DNA of 64,000 nt from Zavarzinia sp. (lineage in GTDB: Bacteria; Pseudomonadota; Alphaproteobacteria; Zavarziniales; Zavarziniaceae). The translations under genes were made by a program, and so were the position numbers. The stretch covers positions 1 to 64,000 of the forward strand of contig JAOZVS010000009.1 of the NCBI GenBank assembly GCA_025869435.1, written 5' to 3'. Below are positions 1 to 14,239 of this stretch, in pieces. Under the pieces are notes generated by a model. The model had not been told where the DNA came from. It did not search any database and saw only the letters and a list, made by a program, of their open reading frames with translations. Positions within the stretch are counted from its first letter, which is position 1, and each line of letters starts with the position of its first letter.

Positions 1-1279
1 AGTCGATCACGCGGTCGCGGTTGGCCTGGCAGAAGTCGATGTCGAAGTCGGGCATCGAGACGCGTTCGGGATTCAGGAAACGCTCGAACAGCAGGCCGAA
101 GCGCAAAGGGTCCACATCGGTGATCTGCAGTGCCCAGGCGACCAGCGAACCCGCGCCCGAGCCGCGGCCCGGCCCCACCGGAATGCCGTGGCGCTTCGCC
201 CACTGGATGAAGTCCGACACGATCAGGAAATAGCCGGGGAATTTCATCTTGATGATGACGCCCAGCTCGAATTCCAAACGATCCCAATAGGTTACCGCGA
301 CTTCCTTGCGCTTTTCCTCATCCATCGCCGGGGTGAAGACATGGCGCTCGAGACGCATCTCCAGCCCCTCCTTCGCCATGCGACGGAGTTCGGAGATTTC
401 GTCGTGGCCTTCGCCACAGGGAAAAGGCGGCAGCAGCGGCCCCCGGGTCCTGGCGCGGATCGCGCAGCGCCTGGCGATCACCAGGGTGTTATCCACAGCC
501 TCCGGCAGGTCGGCGAACAGCTCGCGCATTTCCTCGGCCGAGCGGAAACGGTGGCCGGGGGTCAGATGCCGGCGCTCGGTATTGCCGACGGTCGAGCCCT
601 CGGCGATGCACAGCAAGGCGTCGTGGGCGGGATAGGTCGCCTCGTCGGCGAAATAGCAGTCGTTGGTCGCGACCAGCGGAATGTCGCGCTCATAGGCGAG
701 TTCGATCAGGCCGGGTTCGGTCGCCTCCTCGTCCTCCATGCCATGGCGCTGGATCTCGATGTAGAGCCGCCCCGGGAACATCGCCTCGAAACGGGCCAGC
801 AGTTCGCGCGCCGCATCCTTCTGGCCCTCGAACAGCAGGCGGCCGATCGGCCCCTTGGCGCCGCCGGTCAGGCACAACAGGCCTTCGGTATGCGGCGCGA
901 GGGCTTCGATCGCCACCTCGGGCGGGCGGCCCGTTTCCGCGTCGACATAGGCAGCGCTGGACAGTTTCAGGAGATTGGCGAGACCGGCCGGATTCTGGGC
1001 CAGCAAAACGATGGGGTCGGGATCGGGCCGGCGACCGCTGCGCTCGGCCGAGCCGGGCGGCGCGATCGACAGCTGCACGCCCATGATCGGCTGAACGCCC
1101 GATTTCACCGCCGTGTCGGAGAATTCGAGGGCGCCGAACAGATTGTTGGTATCGGTGACCGCGATCGCCGGCATCCCCGCCTTCTGCGCCAATGCCACCA
1201 GCTTCTTGACGGGGATCGCCCCTTCAGACAGCGAAAAGGCGGTATGGACGTGCAGATGCACGAAGGGGGCATAGGCCAT
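1..1279 (-). CDS. dnaE: DNA polymerase III subunit alpha, N-terminal part (PHP domain); truncated by window edge
   Basis: Minus-strand reading from ATG at 1279 gives [53 protein letters not shown]..., the PHP-domain start of DnaE. Absent from the ORF track because it has no stop in the window. Confidence 0.95.
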   Translation of the reverse strand, partial: MAYAPFVHLHVHTAFSLSEGAIPVKKLVALAQKAGMPAIAVTDTNNLFGALEFSDTAVKSGVQPIMGVQLSIAPPGSAERSGRRPDPDPIVLLAQNPAGLANLLKLSSAAYVDAETGRPPEVAIEALAPHTEGLLCLTGGAKGPIGRLLFEGQKDAARELLARFEAMFPGRLYIEIQRHGMEDEEATEPGLIELAYERDIPLVATNDCYFADEATYPAHDALLCIAEGSTVGNTERRHLTPGHRFRSAEEMRELFADLPEAVDNTLVIARRCAIRARTRGPLLPPFPCGEGHDEISELRRMAKEGLEMRLERHVFTPAMDEEKRKEVAVTYWDRLEFELGVIIKMKFPGYFLIVSDFIQWAKRHGIPVGPGRGSGAGSLVAWALQITDVDPLRFGLLFERFLNPERVSMPDFDIDFCQANRDRVID

Positions 1280-1335
1280 GAGCGATTCTCCTGAAGCCCC
1301 AGTCTAGGACAGGGACTTCCCCTCTCCAACGCCGC

Positions 1336-1415
1336 GTGACTCCGGCCAAGGCCGGAATCTTGGCGCCATGGGGTGCGAACGGGTCGAAAGGCCCCGGCCT
1401 TCGCCGGGGCGACGA
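1336..1415. repeat. Dispersed two-arm palindromic intergenic repeat, copy 1
   Basis: actCCGGccaaggCCGGaatctt ... ggcCCCGGccttcgCCGGGGcgacga, between dnaE and lolD. Confidence 0.7.
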
Positions 1416-1431
1416 CCGGGCCGGCGGCGGT

Positions 1432-2112
1432 TCAGAGCGTAACCAAACGGCCTTCGTGCATCTGGACGGTGCGGGTCATCCGCGCCGCCAGCGCCGGATT
1501 ATGGGTGGCGATCAGGGCCGACAGGCCTTCGTCGCGGACAAGATGCAGAAGCTCGCCGAACACGAGATCCGCCGTCCGCTCGTCCAGATTGCCGGTCGGC
1601 TCGTCCGCCAGCAGGACCTTGGGTCGATTGGCCAGCGCCCGCACGATGGCGACGCGCTGTTGCTCGCCGCCGGAGAGCTTGGCCGGGCGGTGGTTCGCCC
1701 GCGCGGTCAGGCCGACCTTGTCGAGGAGGATCAGGGCCCGCTCCCGCGCCTTGGCCTTGGGGACGCCCGCGATCAGCTGCGGCACCATCACATTCTCCAG
1801 CGCGGTGAATTCCGGCAGCAGGTGATGGAACTGGTAGACGAAGCCGAGATGGGACAGGCGAAGCCCCGTCCGCTCCCGATCCGAGCGGTGACCAGCGGCA
1901 ATACCGCCGACGACGACATCGCCCGAGGTCGGCTTTTCCAGCAGGCCCGCGATATGCAGCAGGGTCGACTTGCCGGCGCCGGACGGCCCGACCAGGGCGA
2001 CGATCTCGCCCGGATGGAGTTCCAGCTCCGCCCCGCGCAGAACATCCAGCCGCTCCGCCCCCTGAACGAAACTGCGGGTGATGCCGGTCAGACGCAGCGA
2101 GGCCTCACTCAT
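1432..2112 (-). CDS. lolD: Lipoprotein-releasing ABC transporter ATP-binding protein LolD
   Basis: Walker [10 protein letters not shown], signature [11 protein letters not shown], Walker [13 protein letters not shown]; next to lolC/E. Confidence 0.92.
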   Translation of the reverse strand: MSEASLRLTGITRSFVQGAERLDVLRGAELELHPGEIVALVGPSGAGKSTLLHIAGLLEKPTSGDVVVGGIAAGHRSDRERTGLRLSHLGFVYQFHHLLPEFTALENVMVPQLIAGVPKAKARERALILLDKVGLTARANHRPAKLSGGEQQRVAIVRALANRPKVLLADEPTGNLDERTADLVFGELLHLVRDEGLSALIATHNPALAARMTRTVQMHEGRLVTL

Positions 2113-3349
2113 GACGCAGGGCCTCCACCGGATCGAGCCTTGCCGCCCGCCACGACGGGTAGAGCGTCGCCAGAAGCGACAGGGCCAGCCCCATGAGAAC
2201 CACCGTGATCGTCTCGTCGATTTCCATCTTGGCCGGGATCTTGGACAGGAAATAGATCTCGTCCGGGAACAGGCGGGCGCCGGTCAGGCTTTGCAGGGCC
2301 TGGCGGATCGTCTCGATATTCTCGCAGAAGACGACACCGAGGGCGAAGCCCCCGAGGGTGCCGATCACCCCGATCGAAGCGCCGCAGATCAGGAACACGC
2401 GCATGATCATGCCCTGGGTCGCGCCCATGGTGCGCAGGATGGCGATTCCCCTGCCCTTGTCCTTCACCAGCATGATCAGCGACGAGATGATGTTGAAGGC
2501 GGCGACGACGATGATCAGGGTCAGGATCAGGAACATCACGTTCCGCTCCACCGCCAGCGCCCCGAAGAAGGTCGCGTTCAGCACCTGCCAGGTTGTCGCC
2601 CTTGTGCCGACCGGCGACAGGCCGACCAGCTTCTTGCCGACCATGGCGGCATCGTCCGGCTGGCGGATCATGACTTCTATCGCCGAGACGCCTTCGCCGG
2701 TCCTGAAGAAAGCCCGCGCGGCGTCGATCGGCATGAAGACGAAGGTACTGTCGTATTCCGCCATGCCGAGGTTGAACAACCCGGCGATGCGATAGGCCTT
2801 CATGCGCGGCGTGGTGCCGACCACCGTCGTCGTGCCATTGGGCGACAGGATGGTGACGGAATCGCCGACGCGAACGCCCATGCGGTCGGCCATGCGCTGG
2901 CCGATCATCACGACATCATCGCCGGTGAAATCGGCGACCGAACCGGCGACGATATTGCCGGCGACCAGCGGTAGCCGGGCCAGATCGGATTGGGACAGGC
3001 CGCGCACGAGTCCGCCGCCCGCCTGGCCCCGCGCCGTGACCATCACCTGGGCCTCGACCATGGGCATGGCGCTGACGACATCCGGCAGGGCTTCGTATTT
3101 GGCCGCCAGGTCGCCGTAATCCGGCATCGGGCCGAACTGGGCCTGAACGACGACATGGCCGTTGATGCCGAGGATCCGGCCCATCAGTTCGGCGCGGAAG
3201 CCGTTCATCACCGCCATGACGATGATCAGCGTCGCGACGCCCAGACCGATGCCGAGCAGGGAGAACCAGGCGATGATCGAGATGAAGCCTTCCTGTCGCC
3301 GGGCGCGCAGATAGCGCCCGGCCAGCATCCATTCGAAACGACGGAACAT
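2105..3349 (-). CDS. lolC: Lipoprotein-releasing ABC transporter permease (LolC/LolE family)
   Basis: [52 protein letters not shown]-terminus; four-TM FtsX/MacB-type layout; overlaps lolD. Confidence 0.9.
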   Translation of the reverse strand: MFRRFEWMLAGRYLRARRQEGFISIIAWFSLLGIGLGVATLIIVMAVMNGFRAELMGRILGINGHVVVQAQFGPMPDYGDLAAKYEALPDVVSAMPMVEAQVMVTARGQAGGGLVRGLSQSDLARLPLVAGNIVAGSVADFTGDDVVMIGQRMADRMGVRVGDSVTILSPNGTTTVVGTTPRMKAYRIAGLFNLGMAEYDSTFVFMPIDAARAFFRTGEGVSAIEVMIRQPDDAAMVGKKLVGLSPVGTRATTWQVLNATFFGALAVERNVMFLILTLIIVVAAFNIISSLIMLVKDKGRGIAILRTMGATQGMIMRVFLICGASIGVIGTLGGFALGVVFCENIETIRQALQSLTGARLFPDEIYFLSKIPAKMEIDETITVVLMGLALSLLATLYPSWRAARLDPVEALRHE

Positions 3350-3370
3350 CCTGTTCTCCCCCGCCGGCCC

Positions 3371-4693
3371 TCAGGCCGCGGCAAACCTGGCCACCACCTC
3401 GTCGAGAGCGACTTCCGTGCGCTCGCCGGTCTTGCGGTTCTTGATCTCGGCGACGCCCCTGGCGACGCCGCGCGGCCCGACATGAACCTGCCAGGGCAGG
3501 CCGATCAGGTCCATGGTGGCGAATTTCGCGCCCGCGCGCTCGTCGGTGTCGTCATACAGGGTCTCGACCCCGGCGGCTTCCAGCGCGGCGTAGAGCTTGG
3601 CCGAGGCGGCGTCCACGGCGGCATCGCCCGCCTTCAGGTTGACGAGGCCGAGTTTGAACGGCGCGACGCTTTCCGGCCAGACGATGCCGGCATCATCGTG
3701 GCTCGCCTCGATGATGGCGCCCATCAGGCGCGAGACGCCGATGCCATAGGAGCCCATCTCGAGTTCGATCGATTCGCCGTTCGGGCCGGCGACGACGGCG
3801 CCCATCGGCTTCGAATATTTGGTGCCGAAATAGAAGATGTGGCCGACCTCGATGCCCCGGGCCGCGATCTGCTTGTCGGCCGGCACTTCGGCGTCGAAGC
3901 GGGCGGCGTCATGCTTCTCGTCGGTCGCGGCGTAGAGACCGGTCCAGCGATCGATGATCGGGGTCAGGCTGGCGTCGAAATCGACCTCGGTGCCGAGGAT
4001 GTCGTAATCGACCAGATCCTTGTGGCAGAAGACGGCGCTTTCGCCCGTGTCGGCCAGGATGATGAATTCATGGCTCATGTCGCCGCCGATCGGGCCGGTG
4101 TCGGCCGCCATCGGGATCGCCTTCAGCCCCATGCGGGCATAGGTGCGGAGGTAAGCGACGAACATCTTCTCGTAAGCCCGGCGCGCGCCTTCCTTGTCGA
4201 TGTCGAAGGAATAGGCATCCTTCATCAGGAATTCGCGGCCGCGCATCACGCCGAAGCGGGGGCGCACCTCGTCCCGGAACTTCCACTGGATGTGATAGAG
4301 GTTCCGCGGCAGATCCCGGTAGGTCTTGATGCTGTCGCGGACGATCGCGGTGATCAGTTCCTCGTTGGTCGGGCCGAACAGCATCTCGCGCTCGTGGCGG
4401 TCGGTGATGCGCAGCATCTCCTTGCCATAGGCTTCGTAACGGCCCGATTCCCGCCACAGGTCGGCCGACTGGATGGTCGGCATCAGCAATTCGATGGCGC
4501 CGGCCCGGTTCTGCTCCTCGCGCACGATCTTCTCGATGTTGCGCAGGACCTTGAGGCCCAGCGGCAGCCAGGAGTAGATGCCGGCGGCCGACTGGCGGAC
4601 AAGGCCGGCACGCAGCATCAGCCGGTGCGAGACGATCTGCGCTTCGGCCGGGTTTTCGCGAAGGGTAGGCAGGAAATAGCGGGACAGACGCAT
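3371..4693 (-). CDS. proS: Prolyl-tRNA synthetase
   Basis: [72 protein letters not shown]; class II motifs ([26 protein letters not shown]). ORF extends to 4798; the 4693 ATG is the likely start. Confidence 0.95.
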   Translation of the reverse strand: MRLSRYFLPTLRENPAEAQIVSHRLMLRAGLVRQSAAGIYSWLPLGLKVLRNIEKIVREEQNRAGAIELLMPTIQSADLWRESGRYEAYGKEMLRITDRHEREMLFGPTNEELITAIVRDSIKTYRDLPRNLYHIQWKFRDEVRPRFGVMRGREFLMKDAYSFDIDKEGARRAYEKMFVAYLRTYARMGLKAIPMAADTGPIGGDMSHEFIILADTGESAVFCHKDLVDYDILGTEVDFDASLTPIIDRWTGLYAATDEKHDAARFDAEVPADKQIAARGIEVGHIFYFGTKYSKPMGAVVAGPNGESIELEMGSYGIGVSRLMGAIIEASHDDAGIVWPESVAPFKLGLVNLKAGDAAVDAASAKLYAALEAAGVETLYDDTDERAGAKFATMDLIGLPWQVHVGPRGVARGVAEIKNRKTGERTEVALDEVVARFAAA

Positions 4694-5079
4694 GGCGGAT
4701 TTCTCGTTGATCAGGCGGCGAAGGTAGGGAAATCGGGGCCGCGACGCAATCGGCACCCGCTTGTAATCCCGCCCCGTGCCAGCTGGTGCAGGATTCACCG
4801 CGGCGAATCGCCACCCCCAGACTTTAGTCGAAGTCGATTGTCACAAACCGATACTCATCTTGCTGATTCACGCGCTTTTAAGCCTGATAAAAAAGCATGT
4901 TGCACTTTTTCGGGGCACACATGACGAAACCGCGTGACTCCCATGCGGCTATTGAGTAGCATCCTCCTCACCGAAAAAGGGGGCCGGCTCGGCTCACCCA
5001 AGTTTAGGGAGGAAGCGCCGTCGGGGCTACCAAGGCCGAAATATAACGGCTGCCGACAGTGCAAAGTGCAGAGTTAGCG

Positions 5080-5099
5080 CAAGGCCCTCCGGGGCCTTG
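5080..5099 (+). terminator. Perfect 8-bp hairpin (CAAGGCCC-tccg-GGGCCTTG), weak terminator candidate
   Basis: Perfect inverted repeat followed by tgtcgtttc; poor T-tract. Confidence 0.4.
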
Positions 5100-5263
5100 T
5101 GTCGTTTCGGGGGCTATCCTCTCGCCTTCTGACCATCAGGCTTCATGATCTTGTCTTGATGTTGGCCAAGTCGTGGCCGCCATGGGAATGATGGTGCGTG
5201 CCGCAGGCATGACCGGCTCGCTCCGAAGGGCGACCGGACCCAAAAAGAAAGAGGCCCCGACAA

Positions 5264-5602
5264 ATGAGCCCATCCTCCGCGCTGAAAAGCGGATTGTTCG
5301 CGTTGCTTGCGATTTCGGCCGGCGCCGCACCGGCCCTGGCGGAAGACCTGACCTTCACCCTGAACAACGGCACCAGCGCCGCCGTGACCGAGTTCTATCT
5401 TTCCCCCGCCAATGTCGGCGACTGGGAAGAAAACCTGCTGGGCCAAGATGCCCTGCCCAGCGGCGCCGCCACGGATGTCACCGTCGCCGATGGCCGCGCC
5501 ACCTGCACCTATGACATCAAGACCGTGTTCAAGGACGGCAGCGAGATCGACGACCGTGGCGTCAATCTGTGCGAACTCGGCGCCTATACGGTCCACGAGT
5601 AA
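5264..5602 (+). CDS. Small secreted protein of unknown function
   Basis: Signal peptide MSPSSALKSGLFALLAISAGAAPALAED; mature part LTFTLNNGTSAAVTEFYLSPANVGDWEENLLGQDALPSG...CTYDIKTVFKDGSEIDDRGVNLCELGAYTV. Confidence 0.75.
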   Translation: MSPSSALKSGLFALLAISAGAAPALAEDLTFTLNNGTSAAVTEFYLSPANVGDWEENLLGQDALPSGAATDVTVADGRATCTYDIKTVFKDGSEIDDRGVNLCELGAYTVHE

Positions 5603-5650
5603 GGCCGGCGCCGGCGGCCCCATCAGGGCCGCCGGTCGCTACATCGGGCT

Positions 5651-5911
5651 TCAGGGCGCTTCCATGAACTGACGGTAGCCCACCAGGTCGTATTGAACGA
5701 CGACCGAAAAAGCCACCAGCAGCACCAGGGCGATCCCCGTGGTGATCAGCACCTTCTTCAGAAGCGGCGGGCGGTGCGGAATACCCGAAGGGATTCCCCG
5801 TTCCGCCTGCACGCCCGCTTCCTCGGTGCTGCGCACGCCCCAGGGCAGCACGGCGAAAAACACCAGCCACCAGGTGATCGAGAAAAAGACGATACCGCCG
5901 AGGACGGTCAT
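5651..5911 (-). CDS. DUF1467-like small membrane protein
   Basis: Two TM segments, FFSITWWLVFFAVLPWGVRS motif typical of DUF1467; located next to mce and upstream of proS. Confidence 0.8.
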   Translation of the reverse strand: MTVLGGIVFFSITWWLVFFAVLPWGVRSTEEAGVQAERGIPSGIPHRPPLLKKVLITTGIALVLLVAFSVVVQYDLVGYRQFMEAP

Positions 5912-5946
5912 GATGCTGTCCGCATCGTGTTCGGGGCCAAGGCGGC

Positions 5947-6363
5947 TTACGCCGCCTTGGCCACTTCCTCGATCTCGACGAGGGTGCCGAGGAAATCCTT
6001 GGGGTGCAGGAACAGCACCGGCAGGCCATGGGCGCCGATCTTGGGATTGCCGTCGCCGAGCACGCGGGCGCCTTCCGCCTTCAGCTTGTCGCGAGCGGCG
6101 ATGATGTCGTCGACCTCGTAGCAGACATGGTGGATGCCGCCCCCCGGATTGCGCTCGAGGAAATTGGCGATCGGCGACTTCTCGCCCAGCGGATAGAGCA
6201 GCTCGATCTTGGTGTTCGGCAGTTCGACGAAGACGACGGTCACGCCGTGATCCGGCTGGTCGATCGGGGCCGAGACCTTGGCGCCCAGGGTGTCGCGGTA
6301 AAGCGCGGTCGCCGACGAAAGGTCGGGCACGGCGAGGGCGATATGGTTCAGTCGTCCGATCAT
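5947..6363 (-). CDS. mce: Methylmalonyl-CoA epimerase
   Basis: MIGRLNHIALAVPDLSSATALYRDTLGAKVS... VOC fold, GGGIHHVCYEVDDI motif. Confidence 0.88.
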   Translation of the reverse strand: MIGRLNHIALAVPDLSSATALYRDTLGAKVSAPIDQPDHGVTVVFVELPNTKIELLYPLGEKSPIANFLERNPGGGIHHVCYEVDDIIAARDKLKAEGARVLGDGNPKIGAHGLPVLFLHPKDFLGTLVEIEEVAKAA

Positions 6364-6452
6364 GGCTTCCACTCGGTTGAAGGCGATGACCGGAAATTAG
6401 GATCGCCGCCGCATTGCCGCAAGAACCCTTTGCGACGGTTTCTGGAATCCAC

Positions 6453-8147
6453 CTAGCCGCGCAGGCGGATCACCTGGACATCGGTCACGGGCTTGCGCCC
6501 GGTCAGCCGGTTGGCGGCCTTGCGCGCGGCCTGCCGCGCGGCCTCGGCCAGCGTGTCGGCGTCGCCGCCCCGGCCCTTCGGCAAGGCGGCCTGAACCGCG
6601 TCGACGATCTCGGCGGCGAGGTCCCCGCCCTCCTCCTCGGCGAGGCCGGCGAGGACGACATCGGGATCGGCCGCCAGCTTGCCCCTGGCGTCCAGCACCA
6701 GGGTGACGACGACATGGCCGGCGAAGCTGATCTTCCGCCGCGCGACCACGGCCGGATCGTCGACCTCCACCAGGATATCGCCATCGAGGGCGAGGCGCCC
6801 GGATTCGACGACACCGATGAACTCGGGCTCGCCGGGAGCAAGGCGCAGCACATCGCCATTCTTGATGATCGGGGCGTGGCGAACCTGAAGCGTGCGGGCG
6901 AAGGCCGCATGTTCCACGAGGTGCCGCGCCTCGCCATGGACCGGCACCGAAATCTCGGGCCGCACCCAGGCATACATGGCGGCCAGTTCGTCCCTGTTGG
7001 GATGGCCCGAGACATGGATGAAGTTGCCCTTCTCGGTGATCACCCGCACCCCCGCCGTCGCCAGCTGGTTATGGGTCTCGCCGAGCGGGATCTCGTTGCC
7101 CGGAATGATCTTCGAGGAAAAGATCGCGGTATCGCCTCGGCCCAGCGCGATATGGCGATGCTCGCCGCGCGCGATGCGGGCCATGGCGCCCCGGGGCTCG
7201 CCCTGGCTGCCGGTGCAGAGGTAGAGCACCTTGTCCTTGGGCAGATAGCCGGCCTCGTCCTCGTCGAGGGTGGGCGGCAGATCGGTCAGATAGCCGGTTT
7301 CCTTGGCCGCCTCGACCACCCGATGCATCGAGCGCCCGACCAGCACCAGATGGCGGTCGGCCGCCGCCGCGGCGACGCCGATCGAGGAAATCCGTGCGAC
7401 ATTGGAAGCGAAGGTGGTGACCGCGACCCGCCCGGTCAACGGCGCGATCATCTCGATCAGACTCTCCCGCACCGCGGCTTCCGAACCGGAGGTGCCGGGC
7501 GAGAACACATTCGTCGAATCGCAGATCATGGCGAGGATGCCGCTGCTCCCCAACTCCTCCAGCCGCTTGCGGTCGGCGGTCGGGCCGATCAGCGGCTCCG
7601 GGTCCAGCTTCCAGTCGCCGGTGTGCAGAATCGTGCCAAGGGCGGTTTCGATCGCGACGGCATTCGGCTCGGGGATCGAATGGGTCAGCGTGATCAATTC
7701 GCAGGCGAAGGGGCCGAGGGTGACCTTGCCGTTCATCGGCAGGATGTTCAGCTCGACCTCGCGCTCCAGCCCGACTTCCTGCAGCTTGCGGCGCACGAGG
7801 GCGGCCGTGAAGGGCGTCGCGTAGATGGGGCACTGCAGCCGGTCCCACAGATAGGGCACGGCGCCGATATGGTCCTCATGGGCGTGGGTGAGGACGATCG
7901 CGATCAGATCGTCCTTGCGGTCCTCGATAAAGGTTGGATCCGGCATGATCAGGTCGATGCCGGGCATCCGGCTGTCGGCGAAGGTCATGCCAAGGTCGAG
8001 CATCAGCCACTTGCCGGCATGACCGTAGAGATTGAGGTTCATGCCGATTTCGCCGGAGCCGCCGAGGGGCACGAACAGCAACTCATCCGCCCGGGGCTTG
8101 CGGTTGAAATATCCCGGCTGGGTCCTGCCGCCCTTAGGTCTGGTCAA
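6453..8147 (-). CDS. rnj: Ribonuclease J
   Basis: LVFVPLGGSGEIGMNLNLYG-type start, HAHEDHIGA metallo-beta-lactamase motif, beta-CASP region (CTGSQGEPRGAMARIA). Confidence 0.92.
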   Translation of the reverse strand: MTRPKGGRTQPGYFNRKPRADELLFVPLGGSGEIGMNLNLYGHAGKWLMLDLGMTFADSRMPGIDLIMPDPTFIEDRKDDLIAIVLTHAHEDHIGAVPYLWDRLQCPIYATPFTAALVRRKLQEVGLEREVELNILPMNGKVTLGPFACELITLTHSIPEPNAVAIETALGTILHTGDWKLDPEPLIGPTADRKRLEELGSSGILAMICDSTNVFSPGTSGSEAAVRESLIEMIAPLTGRVAVTTFASNVARISSIGVAAAAADRHLVLVGRSMHRVVEAAKETGYLTDLPPTLDEDEAGYLPKDKVLYLCTGSQGEPRGAMARIARGEHRHIALGRGDTAIFSSKIIPGNEIPLGETHNQLATAGVRVITEKGNFIHVSGHPNRDELAAMYAWVRPEISVPVHGEARHLVEHAAFARTLQVRHAPIIKNGDVLRLAPGEPEFIGVVESGRLALDGDILVEVDDPAVVARRKISFAGHVVVTLVLDARGKLAADPDVVLAGLAEEEGGDLAAEIVDAVQAALPKGRGGDADTLAEAARQAARKAANRLTGRKPVTDVQVIRLRG

Positions 8148-8935
8148 ACACTCACTCCAACGACACCGGGCAGGAACACGTCCCCGGCGGTTATGGCGCG
8201 CGAGGCGCCGCTATCGAGCAGAAGGTCGAGGGCACCGTCCGGGCGCAATCCGGCGAAAACCCCTTCGATCGTCTCGTCTGACAGGCGAACGGTGATCCGC
8301 TCGCCAAGGCCGGCGGCCCGGCTGATCCAGGCCTCGCGGATGGGTGCGAAACCGTCCCGTTCCCAGACCGTGATCCAGTGGCCGAGACGGGTCAGGACTT
8401 CGTCGAGCGCGGTCTGAACCGCGACCCGGTGCCCGAGGGTAGCCTTTATGGAGGTCGCCGGATAGGGCGTGTTGTCGGGGAAATGAGCCAGATTGACCCC
8501 CGCCCCGATAACGAGGAATTCCAGCGCGCCATCGCCGCCGGTCGCCGATTCCAGCAGGATGCCGGCGACCTTGGCCCCGTCGAGCAGCACGTCATTCGGC
8601 CATTTCAGCTGAAAGCGGAAGCCCTCGCCGGTCAGTTGGGCCAGGGCTTCGTGAAGCGCGACCGCCGTGGCGAAGGACAATTCCGCCGCCCGCGCGGGAC
8701 CTGCCTTTGGTCGCAGCAGCAGGCTGAACATCAGATTGCCGGGCGGGGAGAGCCAGGCCCGGCCACGACGGCCGCGCCCCGCGGTCTGGACATCGGCCTG
8801 CAGGGCAAGGTCGCCTTCGTCACCGGCGGCGGCGCGGCGGCGTGCCTCCTCGTTCGTCGAGTCGATCTCGTCGAAATGGAGGACACGCCAGCCGGCGATC
8901 CCCGTTCTTTCCTGTCCTCCGACCGGCGTCACCAT
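8144..8935 (-). CDS. birA: Biotin--[acetyl-CoA-carboxylase] ligase
   Basis: FDEIDSTNEEARRRA, QTAGRGRRGRAWLSPPGNLMFSLLLRP, LKWPNDVLLDGAKVAGILLE. Confidence 0.92.
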   Translation of the reverse strand: MVTPVGGQERTGIAGWRVLHFDEIDSTNEEARRRAAAGDEGDLALQADVQTAGRGRRGRAWLSPPGNLMFSLLLRPKAGPARAAELSFATAVALHEALAQLTGEGFRFQLKWPNDVLLDGAKVAGILLESATGGDGALEFLVIGAGVNLAHFPDNTPYPATSIKATLGHRVAVQTALDEVLTRLGHWITVWERDGFAPIREAWISRAAGLGERITVRLSDETIEGVFAGLRPDGALDLLLDSGASRAITAGDVFLPGVVGVSV

Positions 8936-8939
8936 GCCG

Positions 8940-10397
8940 TCAGCGGACGAGGGTCTTGGCCGCCGCGCCGGCGACCGCGACCAGCGCCCCCGGAACGACG
9001 AAGTAGAGCACCGTCAGCGTGCCCGTCACCGTCACCACGATGCGCGAGGCGAGCGGGAGGGGCGTCTCCAGCTGGCCTTCGGGCGCGTCGAAATACATCA
9101 CCTTCACGATGCGCAGATAGTAGAAGGCGGAGACGACGCTGGACAGCATACCGATGACCGACAGCGTGTAGAGCCCCTGCTCCATCGCCGCCAGGAAGAC
9201 GTAGAATTTGGCGAAGAACCCCGCCAGCGGCGGAATGCCGGCGAGCGAGAACATGAAGCTGGCCATGACGAAGGCCAGCCACGGATGAGTGCGGCCGAGG
9301 CCGGCGAAATCGACGATGGTCTCGACCGGCTTGCCATCCTTCCGCATGACGAGCAGCACGCCGAAGGTGCCCAGCGTCATGACGAGATAGATCGTCATGT
9401 AGACGAGAACACCGCGAATGCCCTGCTCGCCCCCGGCGGCGAGGCCCACCAGGGCATAGCCGACATGGCCGATCGAGGAATAGGCCAGCAGTCGCTTCAT
9501 GTTGGTCTGGCCGATCGCCGCGAAGGCGCCGAGCAGCATGGAAGCGATCGAGACGAAGATGATGATCTGCTGCCACTGGCCGGTGATCTCGCCGAAGGGC
9601 GTCGTCAGCGCGCGCAGGAACAGCGCCATGGCCGCCACCTTGGGCGCCGCCGCGAAGAAGGCGGTGACCGGCGTCGGCGAACCTTCATAGACGTCCGGCG
9701 TCCACATGTGGAACGGCACGGCCGAGACCTTGAAGGCAAGGCCGGCAACGAGGAAGACGATGCCGATGACGAGGCCGATGCTGGCGCCGTGCCCACCCAG
9801 CGTGGCGATGCCCTTGGCCAGATCGGTGAAATTGGTCGTGCCCGAGAAGCCATAGATCAGCGAGCAGCCGTAAAGCAGCATCCCCGACGACAGGGCGCCG
9901 AGGACGAAATACTTCAGACCGGCTTCGGTCGAACGGGCATCGTCGCGCATGAAGGCGGCGAGGACATAGAGCGCCAGCGATTGCAGCTCCAGCCCGACAT
10001 AAAGCGTGATCAGGTCGTTGGCCGACACCATCAGCATCATGCCGGCGGTCGCCAGCAGGATGAGCACCGGGAACTCGAAACGATCGACCCCCGCGCGCTT
10101 GAGGAAATCGACCGACATCGGAATCGCCGCGAGGGCGCCGATCAGCACCAGCACCTTCATGAAGCGACCGAAACCATCGATCACCACCATGTCATGGAAG
10201 CCATGGACGGTTTCGGCCGAGCCGGCGCAGACGGTGAAATAGAGCGCCGCCAGGATCACCGCCATGGCGCCGATCCCGACAACGCGGCTGCTGCCTTCGC
10301 CCCGATAGGCACCGACCAGCAGCAGGGCCAGAGCGCCGACCGCCAGGATCAGCTCGGGGATAATCAGCGCGAGATCCGCAGACAATGTCGACGTCAT
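8940..10397 (-). CDS. nuoN: NADH-quinone oxidoreductase subunit N
   Basis: [29 protein letters not shown]...; proton-antiporter-like family; position in nuo operon. Start taken at 10397. Confidence 0.95.
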   Translation of the reverse strand: MTSTLSADLALIIPELILAVGALALLLVGAYRGEGSSRVVGIGAMAVILAALYFTVCAGSAETVHGFHDMVVIDGFGRFMKVLVLIGALAAIPMSVDFLKRAGVDRFEFPVLILLATAGMMLMVSANDLITLYVGLELQSLALYVLAAFMRDDARSTEAGLKYFVLGALSSGMLLYGCSLIYGFSGTTNFTDLAKGIATLGGHGASIGLVIGIVFLVAGLAFKVSAVPFHMWTPDVYEGSPTPVTAFFAAAPKVAAMALFLRALTTPFGEITGQWQQIIIFVSIASMLLGAFAAIGQTNMKRLLAYSSIGHVGYALVGLAAGGEQGIRGVLVYMTIYLVMTLGTFGVLLVMRKDGKPVETIVDFAGLGRTHPWLAFVMASFMFSLAGIPPLAGFFAKFYVFLAAMEQGLYTLSVIGMLSSVVSAFYYLRIVKVMYFDAPEGQLETPLPLASRIVVTVTGTLTVLYFVVPGALVAVAGAAAKTLVR

Positions 10398-11949
10398 CAG
10401 TTGCCCGTCCCTTGGCCAGCCTCGGGCGCCGCATCGGCGGGTGCCGCCGGGGCGGCATTCGCCGCGATCTTGGCGCGGAATTGGGTGATCAGATTCTGCA
10501 CCGAGGCATCGGTGGCAGTCGTGAAATAGGTCGGATAGATGCCGATCCACAGCGCGGTCAGCATCAGCGGCAGGAAGGTGCCGATCTCGCGCCAGTTCAG
10601 GTCCTTCATGTCCTTCAGGTCGGCATGGACCAGTTCCCCGAATATCACCCGCCGATAGAGCGACAGCGAATAGGCGGCACCGAGGATGAGGCCCGTCGCG
10701 GCGAGGAAGGCCGTCAGCGTGCTGGCCTTGAACGTGCCGGTGAGGATGAGGAATTCACCGACGAAGCCCGACGTGCCCGGCAGGCCGACCGTCGCCATGG
10801 TGAACAGCATGAAGACGAAGGCATAGACCGGCATCCGGCTCACGAGGCCGCCGTAACGGGCGATCTCGCGGGTATGCAGCCGGTCGTAGACGACGCCGAC
10901 GCAAAGGAACAGCGCGCCCGAGACCACGCCGTGGCTGATCATCTGGATGACCGCGCCCTGCAGCCCCTGTTCGGTGAAGGTGAAGATGCCCATGGTGATG
11001 AAACCCATGTGCGCGATCGACGAATAGGCGATCAGCTTCTTCATGTCTTCCTGAACGAGGGCGACCAGCGACGTATAGATGATCGCGACCACCGACAGGC
11101 CGAACATCAGGGGGGCGAAATAGAGCGAGGCATCCGGGAACAGCGGCAGCGAGAACCGGATGAAGCCATAGCCACCCATCTTCAGCATGACGCCGGCCAG
11201 GATGACCGAGCCCGCCGTCGGCGCCTCGACGTGGGCATCCGGCAGCCAGGTATGCACCGGCCACATCGGCACCTTCACCGCGAAGGACGCGAAGAAGGCC
11301 AGCCACAGCCAGTACTGCATGCCCACGGGGAAGTCGAACTGCATCAGCTCGACGACGTCGGTCGTGCCCGCGGTCAGGTAGATCGCGATGATCGCGAGCA
11401 GCATGAGCAGCGAGCCGAGCAGCGTGTAGAGGAAGAACTTGAAGGTCGCGTAGATCCGCCTCGGCCCGCCCCAGATACCGATGATCAGGAACATCGGAAT
11501 GAGGCCGGCCTCGAAGAACAGGTAGAACAGCACGAGGTCGAGGGCGCAGAAGACACCAAGCATCAGCGTCTCGAGCACCAGGAAGGCGACCATGTATTCC
11601 CTCACCCGCGTGTGGATCACGTCCGAGGCGAGGATGCACAGGGGCATCAGGAAGGTGGTCAGGATGATGAAGAGGATCGAAATCCCGTCCACGCCCATGT
11701 GATAGGTGATGGTCTCGCCGATCCAGGCGTGTTTTTCCACGAACTGGAATTCGGCCGTGCCCTCCCGGAAGCCCGCCCACAGGATGAGCGAGACGAGGAA
11801 GGTCACGATCGTCGTGATCAGGGCGATCGAGCGGATGCTCCGCTCCGTCGCCTCGCCCTCACCCCGCGTGAGCAGAATGAGGAGCGCGCCGACGAGCGGC
11901 AGGAAGGTGACTACCGAGAGTATCGGCCACCCTTGGGCCAGGTCCGCGA

Positions 11950-11953
<4 letters not shown>
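10397..11953 (-). CDS. nuoM: NADH-quinone oxidoreductase subunit M
   Basis: [28 protein letters not shown]...[30 protein letters not shown]. Confidence 0.95.
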
Positions 11954-13923
<1,970 letters not shown>

Positions 13924-13927
13924 GCCG

Positions 13928-14236
13928 TCAGCCCTTCATGAGATTGATATCCTCAACCGCGATGGAGCCGCGGTTGCGGATATAGATGACGAGGATGGCA
14001 AGACCGATCGCCGCCTCGCCCGCGGCAACGGTCAGGATGATGAGCGCGAAGATCTGCCCCGCGAGATCGCCCAGGAAACTGGAGAAGGCGACCAGGTTCA
14101 GGTTCACCGCCAGCAGCATGAGTTCGATCGACATCAGGATGATGATGACGTTCTTCCGGTTCAGGAAGATGCCGAAGACGCCGATCACGAAGAGGATCGC
14201 CGCCACGGTCAGATAATGGCCAAGCCCGATTTCCAT
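13928..14236 (-). CDS. nuoK: NADH-quinone oxidoreductase subunit K
   Basis: [52 protein letters not shown]. Confidence 0.96.
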   Translation of the reverse strand: MEIGLGHYLTVAAILFVIGVFGIFLNRKNVIIILMSIELMLLAVNLNLVAFSSFLGDLAGQIFALIILTVAAGEAAIGLAILVIYIRNRGSIAVEDINLMKG

Positions 14237-14239
14237 GGC

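Noticed and set aside
6414-8417. 667-aa + strand ORF opposite RNase J
   Set aside because: Antisense shadow of rnj; no recognisable motifs.
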